This document shows, one piece after another, positions 1 through 9,200 of a stretch of 64,000 nt of DNA (its first letter is position 1; every line of letters starts with the position of its first letter). The stretch covers positions 124,001 through 188,000 of the forward strand of contig NZ_BOOB01000018.1 of the NCBI RefSeq assembly GCF_016863015.1, written 5' to 3'. A model generated the notes under the pieces. That model ran no database searches. It was not told the origin of the DNA and saw nothing but the letters and a program-made list of their open reading frames with translations. The position numbers and the translations under genes are program-made. This stretch comes from Microbispora amethystogenes (GTDB lineage Bacteria > Actinomycetota > Actinomycetes > Streptosporangiales > Streptosporangiaceae).

Positions 1-214
1 GCGGGGAGTCGCCGTTCGGCCGATCGGCCGTGAGGACGTCCTCTCCGCGAAGGAGGGCGTGTACTTCCGATTCACGGAACCGCCGATGCCCCCCGGGGGT
101 ACGGATGCTGCTGATACGCCCGGCCGCGGCCCAACGGGTCACGGTCTTCGGGTCGACCCTGAAGAGAGCCGCAACCTCTCCAGGAGTCAGCAGTCGCTCG
201 CTGCTACTCTCCAC
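1..214 (-). CDS. bldC: BldC-like MerR-type DNA-binding protein (C-terminus cut by window edge)
   Basis: The reverse strand reads from a GTG at 214 through a short winged-helix protein with LLTPGEVAALFRVDPKTVTRW followed by GGHRRFRESEVHALL. This is the arrangement of BldC, a small MerR-like regulator of development in actinomycetes that binds direct repeats as oligomers. A GGGAGAG ribosome-binding sequence lies about five bases before the GTG. The reading frame is open to the window edge, so the last residues are missing. A closely related excisionase-family regulator is the main alternative. Confidence 0.75.
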   Translation of the reverse strand, partial: MESSSERLLTPGEVAALFRVDPKTVTRWAAAGRISSIRTPGGHRRFRESEVHALLRGEDVLTADRPNGDSP

Positions 215-473
215 AATCTCTCCCCCTCGCGTCCCGCGTCCTGCAGCGGGCGGACAGGTAACCAGTGTGCCGAGCGAAGCCTGATTTATCCGTGGTTTTC
301 GGAGAAGATCACGGGTTGTTACCGGCTCAGTGCCCGATTGTTATATGATAGAGCCTCTTTGGGGCGCTCATGGGTGTTTCTTTACAAAAGCGCCTTGTTG
401 TGAACACTAGCAGTGCTCGCAGCAGATGCGAAGAGCGACCAGCGCACCGGGAGAGTGACGTAACCTCGACGCT

Positions 474-683
474 GTGCATCCGGTTGTCGTTTACACCCTT
501 TCGCGCCTCGCCCTGTTCGCGGTCGCGGTCGGCGTCCTGTATCTCGTCGGCCTGCGGTCGTTCCCGCTGCTGCTGGTCGCCGTGCTGGTCAGCGGTCTGG
601 CCAGCTACGTGCTGCTGTCGAAACAGCGCGACGCGGTGAGCGAGCGCATCGCCACGAAACGTCGGGGACCCGGGAACTCCTAG
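474..683 (+). CDS. DUF4229 small membrane protein
   Basis: This is a 69-residue protein with a GTG start and two hydrophobic segments (about residues 5-27 and 29-47), followed by a basic tail containing KQRDAVSERIATKR. That layout matches the DUF4229 family of actinobacterial membrane proteins, which often lie near menaquinone and respiratory genes. Its function is unknown. The stop codon overlaps the end of the convergent gene at 680-1915 by four bases. Confidence 0.7.
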   Translation: MHPVVVYTLSRLALFAVAVGVLYLVGLRSFPLLLVAVLVSGLASYVLLSKQRDAVSERIATKRRGPGNS

Positions 684-1915
684 GCCGCCGGGAACATGCC
701 GACCCGGGCATGGTACTCATGCCCGAGCTCCGTCGTGTCGCTTCCCACCAAAAGACCGGCCTTTACGGTCAGGAAGGCCTTTACCCCGATTCCCCTTTCC
801 CGCGTCGGGTTCCATCTCAGCGCACGGCCCGTTACAGGGTGTATCGCCCCGATACCGGGCCGGTGGACCGCTCCCGGGCCGGCCGTGTCGGCCCCCCGCG
901 GGTTGTTCAGCCAGCGCTGGTGCCCGCCCACGTAGACGGCCGAACCGGTCACCGCGACCGCGTAGAGCGAGTCGCCCCCGGTCAGGTTGACCCAGGTCGG
1001 ACGGACCGCGTCGCCCTTCGCGTACGTCTCGAACCTCGCGGCGGAGTCGCACAGCTTGGTGGTGCGCGGCGCCGGCCCGCCCGTCGTGACGACCACGAAG
1101 TAGCTCCCGTCGGGTGACACGTCCAGCCCGCGGACGTACGACGGGAAGTCGGGCTTGCAGCCGGGGGCGTACGCCTCCGTGTGCCAGCCGGCCACCCGGC
1201 CCGTCGTGAGGTCGATCACTCCGAGCTGCGGGCGGCGCAGGCCGTCGAGCGTGGTGAACGAGCCGTCGACGACTAAGCGGTCGGACGTGGCGGCCATCGC
1301 GTAGATCCCGACCCCGCCGCCGCGCCCGTCGCCGGGGGTGACGGTGAAGCGGGGGTCCACCGCGCCGGTCTCGGCGTCGACCCGGGCGAGGGCGGTCCGC
1401 GCGCTGCGGCCGATCCTGCCGAAGTCGCCGCCGACGTAGAGCGCCCTGCCGAGACGCACCAGGCTGGTCACCTCTCCCGCGTAGACGGGCGCGGAGAAGG
1501 AGGAGACGGGAGCGCCGTCGGAGACGCGCAGCCGGGTCAGCCCCCGGGACGGCCAGGTGAAGGCGCCGCCCACGTAGACGGTGCCGCCGGGGCCCGGGGC
1601 CAGGGCGGACACCGGCCCGTCGAGGTCCGGCGCGAAGCCGGGCAGGACGCGGCCGGTGGGCAGGTCGAAGGCGAAGACGTTGGCGCGCTGCAGGTCGGCC
1701 CCACCGCGCGCCTCCCGTACCGCGCTGAACTCGCCGCCCACCACGACGGTGCGGCCGACCAGCGCGAACGCGGTGACGATGCCGTCGAGCACGTGCGGAG
1801 TGGTGTCCACGGGGTTCTCCGAGACCACGTGGGACTGCCGGAGCCCGGCGGAGGCCGGCGCGGCCGGCAGGACGGCGAGCGAGGTCACTGCGATCAGTGC
1901 GGTGGTGAGACGCAT
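680..1915 (-). CDS. secreted beta-propeller (delta-60-repeat-like) protein
   Basis: The product has 411 residues and a clear N-terminal signal peptide (MRLTTALIAVTSLAVLPAAPASA). Repeated blade-like segments follow, with the recurring patterns VYVGGAF, LYVGGDF, VYVGGHQ and LARVDAETGAVD. These resemble the PQQ/delta-60 type of beta-propeller found in exported actinobacterial proteins. No catalytic motif is visible. It is probably exported and acts in binding or as a scaffold, but the substrate cannot be read from the sequence. It is transcribed away from menG and convergent with the DUF4229 gene. Confidence 0.7.
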   Translation of the reverse strand: MRLTTALIAVTSLAVLPAAPASAGLRQSHVVSENPVDTTPHVLDGIVTAFALVGRTVVVGGEFSAVREARGGADLQRANVFAFDLPTGRVLPGFAPDLDGPVSALAPGPGGTVYVGGAFTWPSRGLTRLRVSDGAPVSSFSAPVYAGEVTSLVRLGRALYVGGDFGRIGRSARTALARVDAETGAVDPRFTVTPGDGRGGGVGIYAMAATSDRLVVDGSFTTLDGLRRPQLGVIDLTTGRVAGWHTEAYAPGCKPDFPSYVRGLDVSPDGSYFVVVTTGGPAPRTTKLCDSAARFETYAKGDAVRPTWVNLTGGDSLYAVAVTGSAVYVGGHQRWLNNPRGADTAGPGAVHRPGIGAIHPVTGRALRWNPTRERGIGVKAFLTVKAGLLVGSDTTELGHEYHARVGMFPAA

Positions 1916-2016
1916 TCCCCAAGTTCTAGCAGACTGAGCGTAATCGATGAACTACGTTCCGCTCATCCTGTCCGGGTGGTGAGGGGCCGTGCGTGCCGCG
2001 GCCTAGGCTTGCGTGC

Positions 2017-2742
2017 ATGACGCGCGCATCGCTGGACAAGCAGCCGCACGAGGTCGCCGCGATGTTCGATCGCACGGCCCGGCGCTACGACCTGGTCAAC
2101 GACGTCCTCTCCCTGGGCCAGGACCGCCTGTGGCGCAGGGCCACGGCGGCGGCGGTGGACGCGGGCCCCGGTGAGCTGGTCCTCGACCTCGCCGCGGGCA
2201 CCGGCACCTCGACCGACTCGTTCACCGCGCTCGGCGCGCGGGCGATCGCGTGCGACTTCTCGTTCGGCATGCTCAGCACCGGCGTGGCGCGCCGCGGCGG
2301 GTCCGGCCTGTACGGCGGGGGCGTTCGCGGCGTGACGTTCGTCGCGGGCGACGCGCTGCGCCTGCCGTTCCGCGACGAGACCTTCGACGCCGTCACGATC
2401 TCCTTCGGCCTGCGCAACGTCGCCGACACCGGGCAGGCGCTGCGCGAGCTGCTGCGGGTGACCCGGCCGGGCGGGCGCCTGGTGATCTGCGAGTTCTCCC
2501 GGCCGACGCCGAAGTCGTTCGACCTCGTCTACTCGCAGTATCTGATGAGGCTGCTGCCGCCGGTCGCCCGGATGGTCAGCTCCAACCCCGACTCCTACGA
2601 GTACCTCGCCGAGTCGATCCGGGCCTGGCCCGACCAGCGGGCGCTGGCGGGGATCGTCCAGAAAGCGGGCTGGGAGAAGGTGGGCTGGCGCAACCTGAGC
2701 CTCGGCATCGTCGCCCTCCACCGCGCCGTGAAGGGCCGGTGA
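2017..2742 (+). CDS. menG: demethylmenaquinone methyltransferase
   Basis: This is a class I SAM-dependent methyltransferase of the UbiE/MenG family, 241 residues from the ATG at 2017. It carries the N-terminal [23 protein letters not shown] segment split around its conserved core, SAM motif I (LDLAAGTGT) and the C-terminal CEFSRPT motif. It methylates demethylmenaquinone in the last step of menaquinone synthesis. An in-frame ATG/GTG region 24 bases upstream could add eight residues, but the chosen start matches the family. The position just before the complex I operon fits, since menaquinone is the electron acceptor of that complex in actinobacteria. Confidence 0.88.
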   Translation: MTRASLDKQPHEVAAMFDRTARRYDLVNDVLSLGQDRLWRRATAAAVDAGPGELVLDLAAGTGTSTDSFTALGARAIACDFSFGMLSTGVARRGGSGLYGGGVRGVTFVAGDALRLPFRDETFDAVTISFGLRNVADTGQALRELLRVTRPGGRLVICEFSRPTPKSFDLVYSQYLMRLLPPVARMVSSNPDSYEYLAESIRAWPDQRALAGIVQKAGWEKVGWRNLSLGIVALHRAVKGR

Positions 2743-2763
2743 GGAATGGTTGTCCACACCCCT

Positions 2764-2794
2764 CTGACATCCCGCCGCGCGTAGGGGTTAGACT
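2764..2794 (+). promoter_or_regulatory. predicted promoter of the reductase-nuo operon
   Basis: CTGACA at 2764-2769 and TAGACT at 2789-2794 are separated by 19 bases and resemble a vegetative actinobacterial promoter. Transcription would start near 2800, just before the Rex operator. The prediction is by eye. Confidence 0.45.
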
Positions 2795-2807
2795 GCGGCG
2801 CGACAGT

Positions 2808-2825
2808 TTGTGAAGTTGTTCACAA
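2808..2825. promoter_or_regulatory. Rex operator (NADH/NAD+-sensing repressor site)
   Basis: TTGTGAA, a GTTG spacer and TTCACAA form a perfect inverted repeat of seven bases. This fits the known Rex consensus TGTGAANNNNTTCACA. Streptomyces Rex represses the nuo operon and other respiratory genes when NADH is low relative to NAD+. The site lies immediately downstream of the predicted promoter, where bound Rex would block transcription of the reductase gene and nuoA-N. Confidence 0.85.
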
Positions 2826-2883
2826 AGGCACGAAGGTCTAAACCAGTTTCGAGGCCTTCCTTCCCTGGAACGGACAGGACTCC

Positions 2884-4155
2884 GTGAGCGAGCAAACCCG
2901 CGTGACGCGGAGAGAGGTCGACGCCGACGTCATCGTCGTCGGTGCGGGTCCGGCGGGCTCGACGGCGGCCTTCCACCTCGCCCGCGCCGGCCTCCAGGTG
3001 CTGCTGCTGGAGAAGACGCGCTTCCCCCGGGAGAAGGTCTGCGGCGACGGGCTGACGCCGCGGGCGGTGAAGGAACTCGTCGCGATGGGCGTCGACGTCG
3101 ACGCCCCCGGCTGGGTCAGGAACAAGGGGCTGCGCGTCTACGGCGGCGGCGTGCGGCTCGAACTCGACTGGCCGGAGCTGTCGAGCTATCCCGACTTCGG
3201 GCTGGTGCGCACCCGTGCCGACTTCGACCAGATCCTCGCCCGGCACGCCGAGGGCGCGGGCGTCCGGCTGCGCGAGGGCGTGAACGTTACAGGCCCGCTG
3301 CTCGACGAGCGCAGCGGTCACGTGATCGGCGTCACGGCCAAGGCGGACGGCGAGGAGATCGTCTACCGCTCGCGCCTGGTGGTCGCGGCCGACGGCAACT
3401 CGACCCGGCTGTCGATCGCGATGGGCCTGCACAAGCGCGAGGACCGCCCGATGGGCGTGGCCGTGCGCACCTACTACACGAGCCCCCGCCACGACGACGA
3501 CTACCTGGAGACGTGGCTCGAACTGTGGGACGACGACCGGCTGCTCCCCGGCTACGGCTGGATCTTCCCCATGGGCGACGGCACCGCCAACGTCGGCCTC
3601 GGCCTGCTGAACACCAGCGACGCGTTCAAGAGCATCGACTACCGCGACCTGCTGCGGCGCTGGATGAAGAACACGCCGCCGGAGTGGGGCTTCACCGACG
3701 AGAACATGACGGGCCCGATCAGGGGCGCCGCGCTGCCGATGGGATTCAACCGGCAGCCGCACTACACCCGCGGCCTGGTCCTCGTCGGGGACGCCGGCGG
3801 CTCGATCAACCCCTTCAACGGCGAGGGCATCGCGTACGCCATGGAGACCGGCCGGACCGCCGCCGAAGTGATCGCGCAGGCACTGGCCCGGCCGACGCCC
3901 GCCCAGCGTGAGCGCGTATTACTCGCGTACCCGCGTATCCTCAAAGACGCCTATGGCGGATACTTCACTCTCGGCCGCCTGTTCGTCGAGGCGATCGGGA
4001 GGCCGGGGGTGATGAGCTTCGCCACCCGGCACGGGATGCCCCATCCCACCCTGATGAGATTCGCGTTCAAGCTTCTCGCTAATCTCACAGACCGGCGGGG
4101 CGACGTCTCCGACCGCATAATCAACGCCCTGTCGAAGGTGGCTCCGCCCGCATGA
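2884..4155 (+). CDS. FAD-dependent geranylgeranyl/menaquinone reductase family protein
   Basis: This 423-residue flavoprotein starts at a GTG. Its dinucleotide-binding motif is VIVVGAGPAGSTAAFHLARAG, split by convention after the glycines. A PREKVCGDGLTPRAV segment and the second FAD motif LVGDAGGSINPFNGEGI are typical of geranylgeranyl reductases. In mycobacteria the homologue MenJ saturates one isoprene unit of menaquinone. It lies 70 bases before nuoA behind the Rex operator and probably leads the operon. The lipid substrate (menaquinone or another polyprenyl chain) is inferred from this position. Confidence 0.82.
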   Translation: MSEQTRVTRREVDADVIVVGAGPAGSTAAFHLARAGLQVLLLEKTRFPREKVCGDGLTPRAVKELVAMGVDVDAPGWVRNKGLRVYGGGVRLELDWPELSSYPDFGLVRTRADFDQILARHAEGAGVRLREGVNVTGPLLDERSGHVIGVTAKADGEEIVYRSRLVVAADGNSTRLSIAMGLHKREDRPMGVAVRTYYTSPRHDDDYLETWLELWDDDRLLPGYGWIFPMGDGTANVGLGLLNTSDAFKSIDYRDLLRRWMKNTPPEWGFTDENMTGPIRGAALPMGFNRQPHYTRGLVLVGDAGGSINPFNGEGIAYAMETGRTAAEVIAQALARPTPAQRERVLLAYPRILKDAYGGYFTLGRLFVEAIGRPGVMSFATRHGMPHPTLMRFAFKLLANLTDRRGDVSDRIINALSKVAPPA

Positions 4156-4225
4156 CCGAGGCCCGTATGACCAAGAGTCGCATTGTGATCACGCAATTTC
4201 ACCGAGTAAGCGAGGACATGTAGCC

Positions 4226-4585
4226 ATGGAGCTGTATGTGCCGATTCTGGTGCTCGCGGTCCTCGCGGCGGGGTTCGCCGTGTTCTCCGTGGGCATCGCC
4301 CCCTTCACCGGGCCGAAGCGCTGGAACCGCGCGAAGCTGGACGCCTACGAGTGCGGCATCGAGCCGACACCGCAGCCGGTCGGCGGTGGCCGCTTCCCGC
4401 TGAAGTACATGATCACGGCGATGCTGTTCATCGTCTTCGACATCGAGATCATCTTCCTCTATCCGTGGGCGGTGGCCTTCGACAGACTCGGCGTGTTCGG
4501 GCTGGTCGAGATGGTGCTGTTCATCGTCACCGTCCTCGTGGCGTACGCGTACGTGTGGCGCCGCCGCGGCCTCGATTGGGATTAG
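4226..4585 (+). CDS. nuoA: NADH-quinone oxidoreductase subunit A
   Basis: The product has 119 residues and three transmembrane segments, with the conserved loop [20 protein letters not shown] between the first and second. NuoA is part of the membrane arm of complex I at the junction with the peripheral arm, and this loop takes part in coupling. It is followed two bases later by nuoB. The length is normal for the family. Confidence 0.95.
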   Translation: MELYVPILVLAVLAAGFAVFSVGIAPFTGPKRWNRAKLDAYECGIEPTPQPVGGGRFPLKYMITAMLFIVFDIEIIFLYPWAVAFDRLGVFGLVEMVLFIVTVLVAYAYVWRRRGLDWD

Positions 4586-4587
4586 CC

Positions 4588-5139
4588 ATGGGTCTTGAAG
4601 AGAAACTCCCGAGCGGATTCGTCCTCACCACCGTCGAGCAGGTGGCCGGCTGGGCCCGGAAGAACTCCGTGTGGCCGGCGACCTTCGGTCTCGCGTGCTG
4701 CGCCATCGAACTGATGGCCACCGGCGGCCCGAAGCACGACCTGGCCCGCTTCGGCATGGAGCGCGCCTCCGCCTCCCCGCGGCAGGCCGACCTCATGATC
4801 GTGGCCGGCCGGCTGTCGCAGAAGATGGCGCCCGTCCTCCGCCAGATCTACGACCAGATGGCCGAGCCCAAGTGGGTCATCGCCATGGGCGTCTGCGCGT
4901 CGAGCGGCGGCATGTTCAACAACTACGCCATCGTGCAGGGCGTGGACCATGTGGTGCCCGTCGACATCTACCTGCCCGGCTGCCCGCCGCGGCCGGAGAT
5001 GCTGATCGACGCCATCGTGAAGCTGCACGACAAGATCCAGAACATGAAGTTCGGCGCGCATCGCGAGAAGCAGGTCGAGGAGCTGGAGCTCCAGGCGCTG
5101 CGGACGCTGCCGCTCATCGACCAGGGGGCCGGGAAGTGA
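4588..5139 (+). CDS. nuoB: NADH-quinone oxidoreductase subunit B
   Basis: The product has 183 residues and holds the terminal iron-sulfur cluster N2, which passes electrons to the quinone. The ligands are visible: the tandem cysteines of [11 protein letters not shown], the cysteine of [11 protein letters not shown] and the cysteine of PGCPPRPE. The ATG at 4588 was chosen because the residues after it ([11 protein letters not shown]) match other actinobacterial NuoB proteins. The stop overlaps the nuoC start. Confidence 0.95.
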   Translation: MGLEEKLPSGFVLTTVEQVAGWARKNSVWPATFGLACCAIELMATGGPKHDLARFGMERASASPRQADLMIVAGRLSQKMAPVLRQIYDQMAEPKWVIAMGVCASSGGMFNNYAIVQGVDHVVPVDIYLPGCPPRPEMLIDAIVKLHDKIQNMKFGAHREKQVEELELQALRTLPLIDQGAGK

Positions 5140-5801
5140 CGACCGAGAACCTGCCCGGCCTGCCCGAGGAGCCGGTCGCCCGCACGGGCATGTTCGGCGC
5201 CAGGGACAGCGGCGACACCTCCGGCTACAACCGCCTGGTCGTCCGCCGCCCGCCCAAGCTCGTCAGCAGCCGGCCCTACGGGTCGTACTTCGACGAGGTG
5301 GCCGACGCGCTGGAGCCGGCGTTCGCCGACGCGATCGAGCGCGTGGTCGTCGACCGCGGCGAGGTCACCTTCCACGTGCGGCGCGAGCGGCTGGCCGAGG
5401 TGATGAAGCACCTGCGCGACGACCCCGCGCTGCGGTTCGAGCTGTCGCTCGGCGTCTCGGGGGTCCACTACCCGGAGGAGACCGGCGCCGAGCTGCGCGC
5501 CGTCTATCACCTGTGCTCCATCACGCACAACCGGCGCGTCCGGGTGGAGGTCTCCTGCCCCGACGCCGACCCGCACATCCCCTCCACGGTTCAGGTCTAC
5601 CCCACGCACGACTGGCATGAGCGTGAGACGTACGACTTCTTCGGAATCGTCTTCGACGGCCACCCGGCGCTGACCCGCATCGAGATGCCGGACGACTGGG
5701 AGGGGCACCCGCAGCGCAAGGACTACCCGCTCGGCGGCATCCCGGTCGAGTACCGCGGCGCCGAGGTCCCCGCGCCGGACCGGAGGAGGTCGTACTCGTG
5801 A
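5136..5801 (+). CDS. nuoC: NADH-quinone oxidoreductase subunit C
   Basis: The product is a 30-kDa-type subunit of 221 residues from the GTG at 5136, overlapping nuoB by four bases (GTGA). The diagnostic signature is [20 protein letters not shown], followed by [21 protein letters not shown]. It sits in the peripheral arm next to NuoD and NuoB and binds no cofactor. The N-terminal ~45 residues are less conserved. Confidence 0.95.
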   Translation: MTTENLPGLPEEPVARTGMFGARDSGDTSGYNRLVVRRPPKLVSSRPYGSYFDEVADALEPAFADAIERVVVDRGEVTFHVRRERLAEVMKHLRDDPALRFELSLGVSGVHYPEETGAELRAVYHLCSITHNRRVRVEVSCPDADPHIPSTVQVYPTHDWHERETYDFFGIVFDGHPALTRIEMPDDWEGHPQRKDYPLGGIPVEYRGAEVPAPDRRRSYS

Positions 5802-5844
5802 GCGTCGACCCGCACCAGGCAACGAGGGCAGCGAGGAGAGCGTC

Positions 5845-7161
5845 GTGAGCACTACGGAGACCGAGGGCCGGATCTACGACGTCGCCGGCCAGGACTGGGA
5901 CGAGCTGGTCAAGACCGTCAGCGAGTCGTCCGACGAGCGCCTCGTCGTCAACATGGGCCCGCAGCACCCGTCGACCCACGGCGTGCTCCGGCTCGTGCTG
6001 ACCCTCGACGGCGAGACCGTGACCGAGGCCCGCACGGTGATCGGCTACCTGCACACCGGCATCGAGAAGAACATGGAGTTCCGGACGTGGACCCAGGGGG
6101 TCACGTTCGTCACCCGCATGGACTATCTCGCGCCGATCTTCAACGAGACGGCGTACTGCCTTGGGGTCGAGAAGCTCCTCGGCATCACCGACCGGATCCC
6201 GGACCGGGCGCAGGCCATCCGGGTCCTGACGATGGAGCTCACCCGGATCTCCTCGCACCTCGTCGCGATCGCGACGTTCGGCCTGGAGCTGGGCGCGACG
6301 ACGCCGATGCTGTTCGGCTTCCGCGAGCGCGAGATGGTGCTCGACCTGATGGAGTACATCACCGGCCTGCGGATGAACATGGCGTACGTCCGCCCGGGCG
6401 GCGTCAGCGTCGACCTGCCGGCCGGCGCGATGGACAAGATCGGTGAGTTCCTCAAGGTCATGCCGGGGCGGCTCAAGGAGATGCGCAAGCTCCTCGACGC
6501 GAACCCGGTCTACACCCGGCGCACCAAGGACGTGGCCTACCTCGACCTGACCGGCTGCATGGCGCTGGGCATCACCGGGCCCATGCTGCGCGCCGCCGGC
6601 CTCCCGTGGGACCTGCGCAAGTCGCAGCCCTACTGCGGCTACGAGACGTACGACTTCGCGGTCCCGACGCAGACCACCTGCGACGTGTACGGCCGCTATC
6701 TCGTCCGCATGGACGAGATGGAGGAGTCGCTGAAGATCATCGAGCAGGCGCTCGACCGCCTGTCCGGCCCGCTCAAGGGCGGCCCGGTGATGATCGAGGA
6801 CAAGAAGATCGGCTGGCCGGCGCAGCTCGCGCTCGGCCCCGACGGCCTCGGCAACTCGCCCGACCACATCGCGCACATCATGGGCGGCTCCATGGAGGCC
6901 CTTATCCACCACTTCAAGCTGGTGACCGAGGGCTTCCGGGTGCCCGCCGGGCAGGCGTACGCCTCGGTCGAGTCGCCGCGCGGCGAACTCGGCGCGCACG
7001 TGGTCAGCGACGGCGGCACCCGGCCCTACCGGGTGCACTTCCGCGACCCGTCGTTCACGAACCTGCAGGCGGTGCCCGCGACGTGTGAGGGCGGCATGGT
7101 CGCCGACGTCATCTCCGCGGTCGCCTCGATCGACCCGGTCATGGGAGGTGTGGACCGATGA
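5845..7161 (+). CDS. nuoD: NADH-quinone oxidoreductase subunit D
   Basis: This is the 49-kDa quinone-site subunit, 438 residues, with a GTG start. It shows [14 protein letters not shown] near residue 35, [10 protein letters not shown], and the C-terminal [15 protein letters not shown]. Together with NuoB it forms the quinone-binding cavity. The 43-base gap after nuoC is the largest in this part of the operon apart from nuoE-nuoF. The stop overlaps the start of nuoE. Confidence 0.95.
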   Translation: MSTTETEGRIYDVAGQDWDELVKTVSESSDERLVVNMGPQHPSTHGVLRLVLTLDGETVTEARTVIGYLHTGIEKNMEFRTWTQGVTFVTRMDYLAPIFNETAYCLGVEKLLGITDRIPDRAQAIRVLTMELTRISSHLVAIATFGLELGATTPMLFGFREREMVLDLMEYITGLRMNMAYVRPGGVSVDLPAGAMDKIGEFLKVMPGRLKEMRKLLDANPVYTRRTKDVAYLDLTGCMALGITGPMLRAAGLPWDLRKSQPYCGYETYDFAVPTQTTCDVYGRYLVRMDEMEESLKIIEQALDRLSGPLKGGPVMIEDKKIGWPAQLALGPDGLGNSPDHIAHIMGGSMEALIHHFKLVTEGFRVPAGQAYASVESPRGELGAHVVSDGGTRPYRVHFRDPSFTNLQAVPATCEGGMVADVISAVASIDPVMGGVDR

Positions 7162-7829
7162 CTTACGCGCCTGAGGTCCGCGAGCGTCTGGAGACGGACG
7201 CCAAGGAGATCATCGGCCGCTACCCCCGGCCGCGTTCGGCGCTGCTGCCGCTGCTGCACCTGGTGCAGTCGGTGGACGGCTACGTCTCCGACGACGGGCA
7301 GGAGTTCTGCGCCGAGATGCTGGGCCTGTCCAAGGCCGAGGTCGTCGGCGTGGCGACCTTCTACACCATGTACAAGCGCAGGCCGGCCGGCGACTACAAC
7401 GTCGGCGTCTGCATCAACACGCTGTGCGCGGTGATGGGCGGCGACCAGATCTGGGCCGAGCTCAGCGAGCACGTGGGCGTCGGCCACGACGAGACCACCC
7501 CGGACGGCAAGATCACGCTGGAGCGGCTGGAGTGCAACGCCGCCTGCGACTTCGCGCCGGTCATGATGGTCAACTGGGAGTTCTTCGACAACCAGACCCC
7601 GGAGTCGGCCAAGCAGCTCGCCGACGACCTGCGCGCCGGCAAGGAGGTCGCGCCCACGCGCGGCCCGGGCCGGCTGTGCACGTTCCGGGAGGCCTCCCGG
7701 GTCCTCGCCGGGTTCCCGGACGGCCTGGCCGCCGACGGTCCGTCGGCCGCCGGTCCCTCCCTCGAGGGTCTGAAGATCGCCAGGGCCAACGGCTGGGAGG
7801 CCCCCAAGGCCGAGGGGAGCGAGAAGTGA
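7158..7829 (+). CDS. nuoE: NADH-quinone oxidoreductase subunit E
   Basis: This is a thioredoxin-fold subunit of 223 residues carrying a [2Fe-2S] cluster (N1a). Two of the ligands are in [12 protein letters not shown] and two in [12 protein letters not shown]. It partners NuoF in the NADH dehydrogenase module. The C-terminal ~45 residues (after [17 protein letters not shown]) are an extension seen in actinobacterial NuoE. An 84-base non-coding spacer follows before nuoF. Confidence 0.94.
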   Translation: MTYAPEVRERLETDAKEIIGRYPRPRSALLPLLHLVQSVDGYVSDDGQEFCAEMLGLSKAEVVGVATFYTMYKRRPAGDYNVGVCINTLCAVMGGDQIWAELSEHVGVGHDETTPDGKITLERLECNAACDFAPVMMVNWEFFDNQTPESAKQLADDLRAGKEVAPTRGPGRLCTFREASRVLAGFPDGLAADGPSAAGPSLEGLKIARANGWEAPKAEGSEK

Positions 7830-7913
7830 CGCGGAGCGAACCCGACGCAGTGAGCGGAGCGGTCCGCGAGGTACGAGTGGCCCGCGCAGCGAACGAGGAG
7901 CGGTGAGCGACCA

Positions 7914-9200
7914 ATGACAACGCTTACGCCCGTCCTTACCGACAACTGGGACGTGGCCGGCTCGTTCACCCTCGACGGGTACGGCGAGTACGAGGCCGCG
8001 AAGAAGGCCCTGGGCATGGAGCCCGACGCGGTCATCCAGGCGGTGAAGGACTCCGGCCTGCGCGGCCGTGGCGGCGCGGGCTTCCCCACCGGTATGAAGT
8101 GGGGCTTCATCCCGCAGGGTGACGGCAAGGCCCACTACCTCGTCGTCAACGCCGACGAGTCGGAGCCGGGGACCTGCAAGGACATCCCGCTCATGATGGC
8201 CAACCCGCACTCGCTGGTCGAGGGCGTCATCATCTCGTCGTACGCGATCCGGGCGAACCACGCGTTCATCTACATCCGCGGCGAGGTGCTCCACGTCATC
8301 CGCCGGGTGCAGGCCGCGGTCCGCGAGGCGTACGAGAAGGGTTATCTCGGGGCGGACATCTTCGGCTCGGGTTACGACCTGGACCTCGTCGTGCACAGCG
8401 GCGCCGGGGCGTACATCTGCGGCGAGGAGACGGCGCTGCTCGACTCGCTGGAGGGCTACCGCGGCCAGCCCCGGCTCAAGCCGCCGTTCCCGGCGGTCGC
8501 CGGTCTGTACGCCTCCCCGACGGTGGTCAACAACGTCGAGTCGATCGCGAGCGTGCCGAGCATCATCGCCAACGGCGCCGACTGGTTCGCCGGGATGGGC
8601 ACCGAGAAGTCCAAGGGCTTCGGCATCTTCTCCCTGTCGGGCCACGTGACCCGGCCGGGCCAGTACGAGGCCCCGCTGGGCATCACGCTGCGCGAACTGC
8701 TCGACATGGCGGGCGGCATCCGCGAGGGCCACGAGCTGAAGTTCTGGACGCCGGGGGGCTCCTCGACGCCGATCTTCACGGCCGAGCACCTCGACGTGCC
8801 GCTCGACTTCGAGTCGGTCGGCGCCAAGGGCTCGATGCTGGGCACCCGCGCCCTGCAGATCTTCGACGAGACCACCTGCGTGGTCCGGGCGGTCCTGCGC
8901 TGGACGGAGTTCTACGCGCACGAGTCCTGCGGCAAGTGCACCCCGTGCCGCGAGGGCACCTACTGGCTCAAGCAGGTGCTCAAGCGGCTGGAGAAGGGCC
9001 AGGGCTCGGAGGAGGATCTGGCGGCCATCACCGACATCGCCGACAACATCCTCGGGCGGTCCTTCTGCGCGCTCGGCGACGGCGCGACGAGCCCGATCCA
9101 CTCGTCGGTGAAGCACTTCCGCGACGAATATCTCAAGCACTTCGAGATCGGCGGCTGCCCGTTCGATCCCGCCGCTTCCACGGTGTGGGGGTCCAAGTGA
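7914..9200 (+). CDS. nuoF: NADH-quinone oxidoreductase subunit F (NADH- and FMN-binding)
   Basis: The product has 428 residues, with the NADH-binding glycine loop [13 protein letters not shown], the FMN region [13 protein letters not shown] and the N3 [4Fe-4S] ligands in [15 protein letters not shown] plus a downstream cysteine (FCALGDGA). It oxidises NADH and starts electron transfer in complex I. The stop overlaps the nuoG GTG by four bases. Confidence 0.96.
   Translation: MTTLTPVLTDNWDVAGSFTLDGYGEYEAAKKALGMEPDAVIQAVKDSGLRGRGGAGFPTGMKWGFIPQGDGKAHYLVVNADESEPGTCKDIPLMMANPHSLVEGVIISSYAIRANHAFIYIRGEVLHVIRRVQAAVREAYEKGYLGADIFGSGYDLDLVVHSGAGAYICGEETALLDSLEGYRGQPRLKPPFPAVAGLYASPTVVNNVESIASVPSIIANGADWFAGMGTEKSKGFGIFSLSGHVTRPGQYEAPLGITLRELLDMAGGIREGHELKFWTPGGSSTPIFTAEHLDVPLDFESVGAKGSMLGTRALQIFDETTCVVRAVLRWTEFYAHESCGKCTPCREGTYWLKQVLKRLEKGQGSEEDLAAITDIADNILGRSFCALGDGATSPIHSSVKHFRDEYLKHFEIGGCPFDPAASTVWGSK

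Noticed and set aside
7830-7913. A missing gene between nuoE and nuoF
   Set aside because: The 84-base spacer has only GC-rich repeats of the GAGCGAACGAGGAGCG kind and no frame of useful length.
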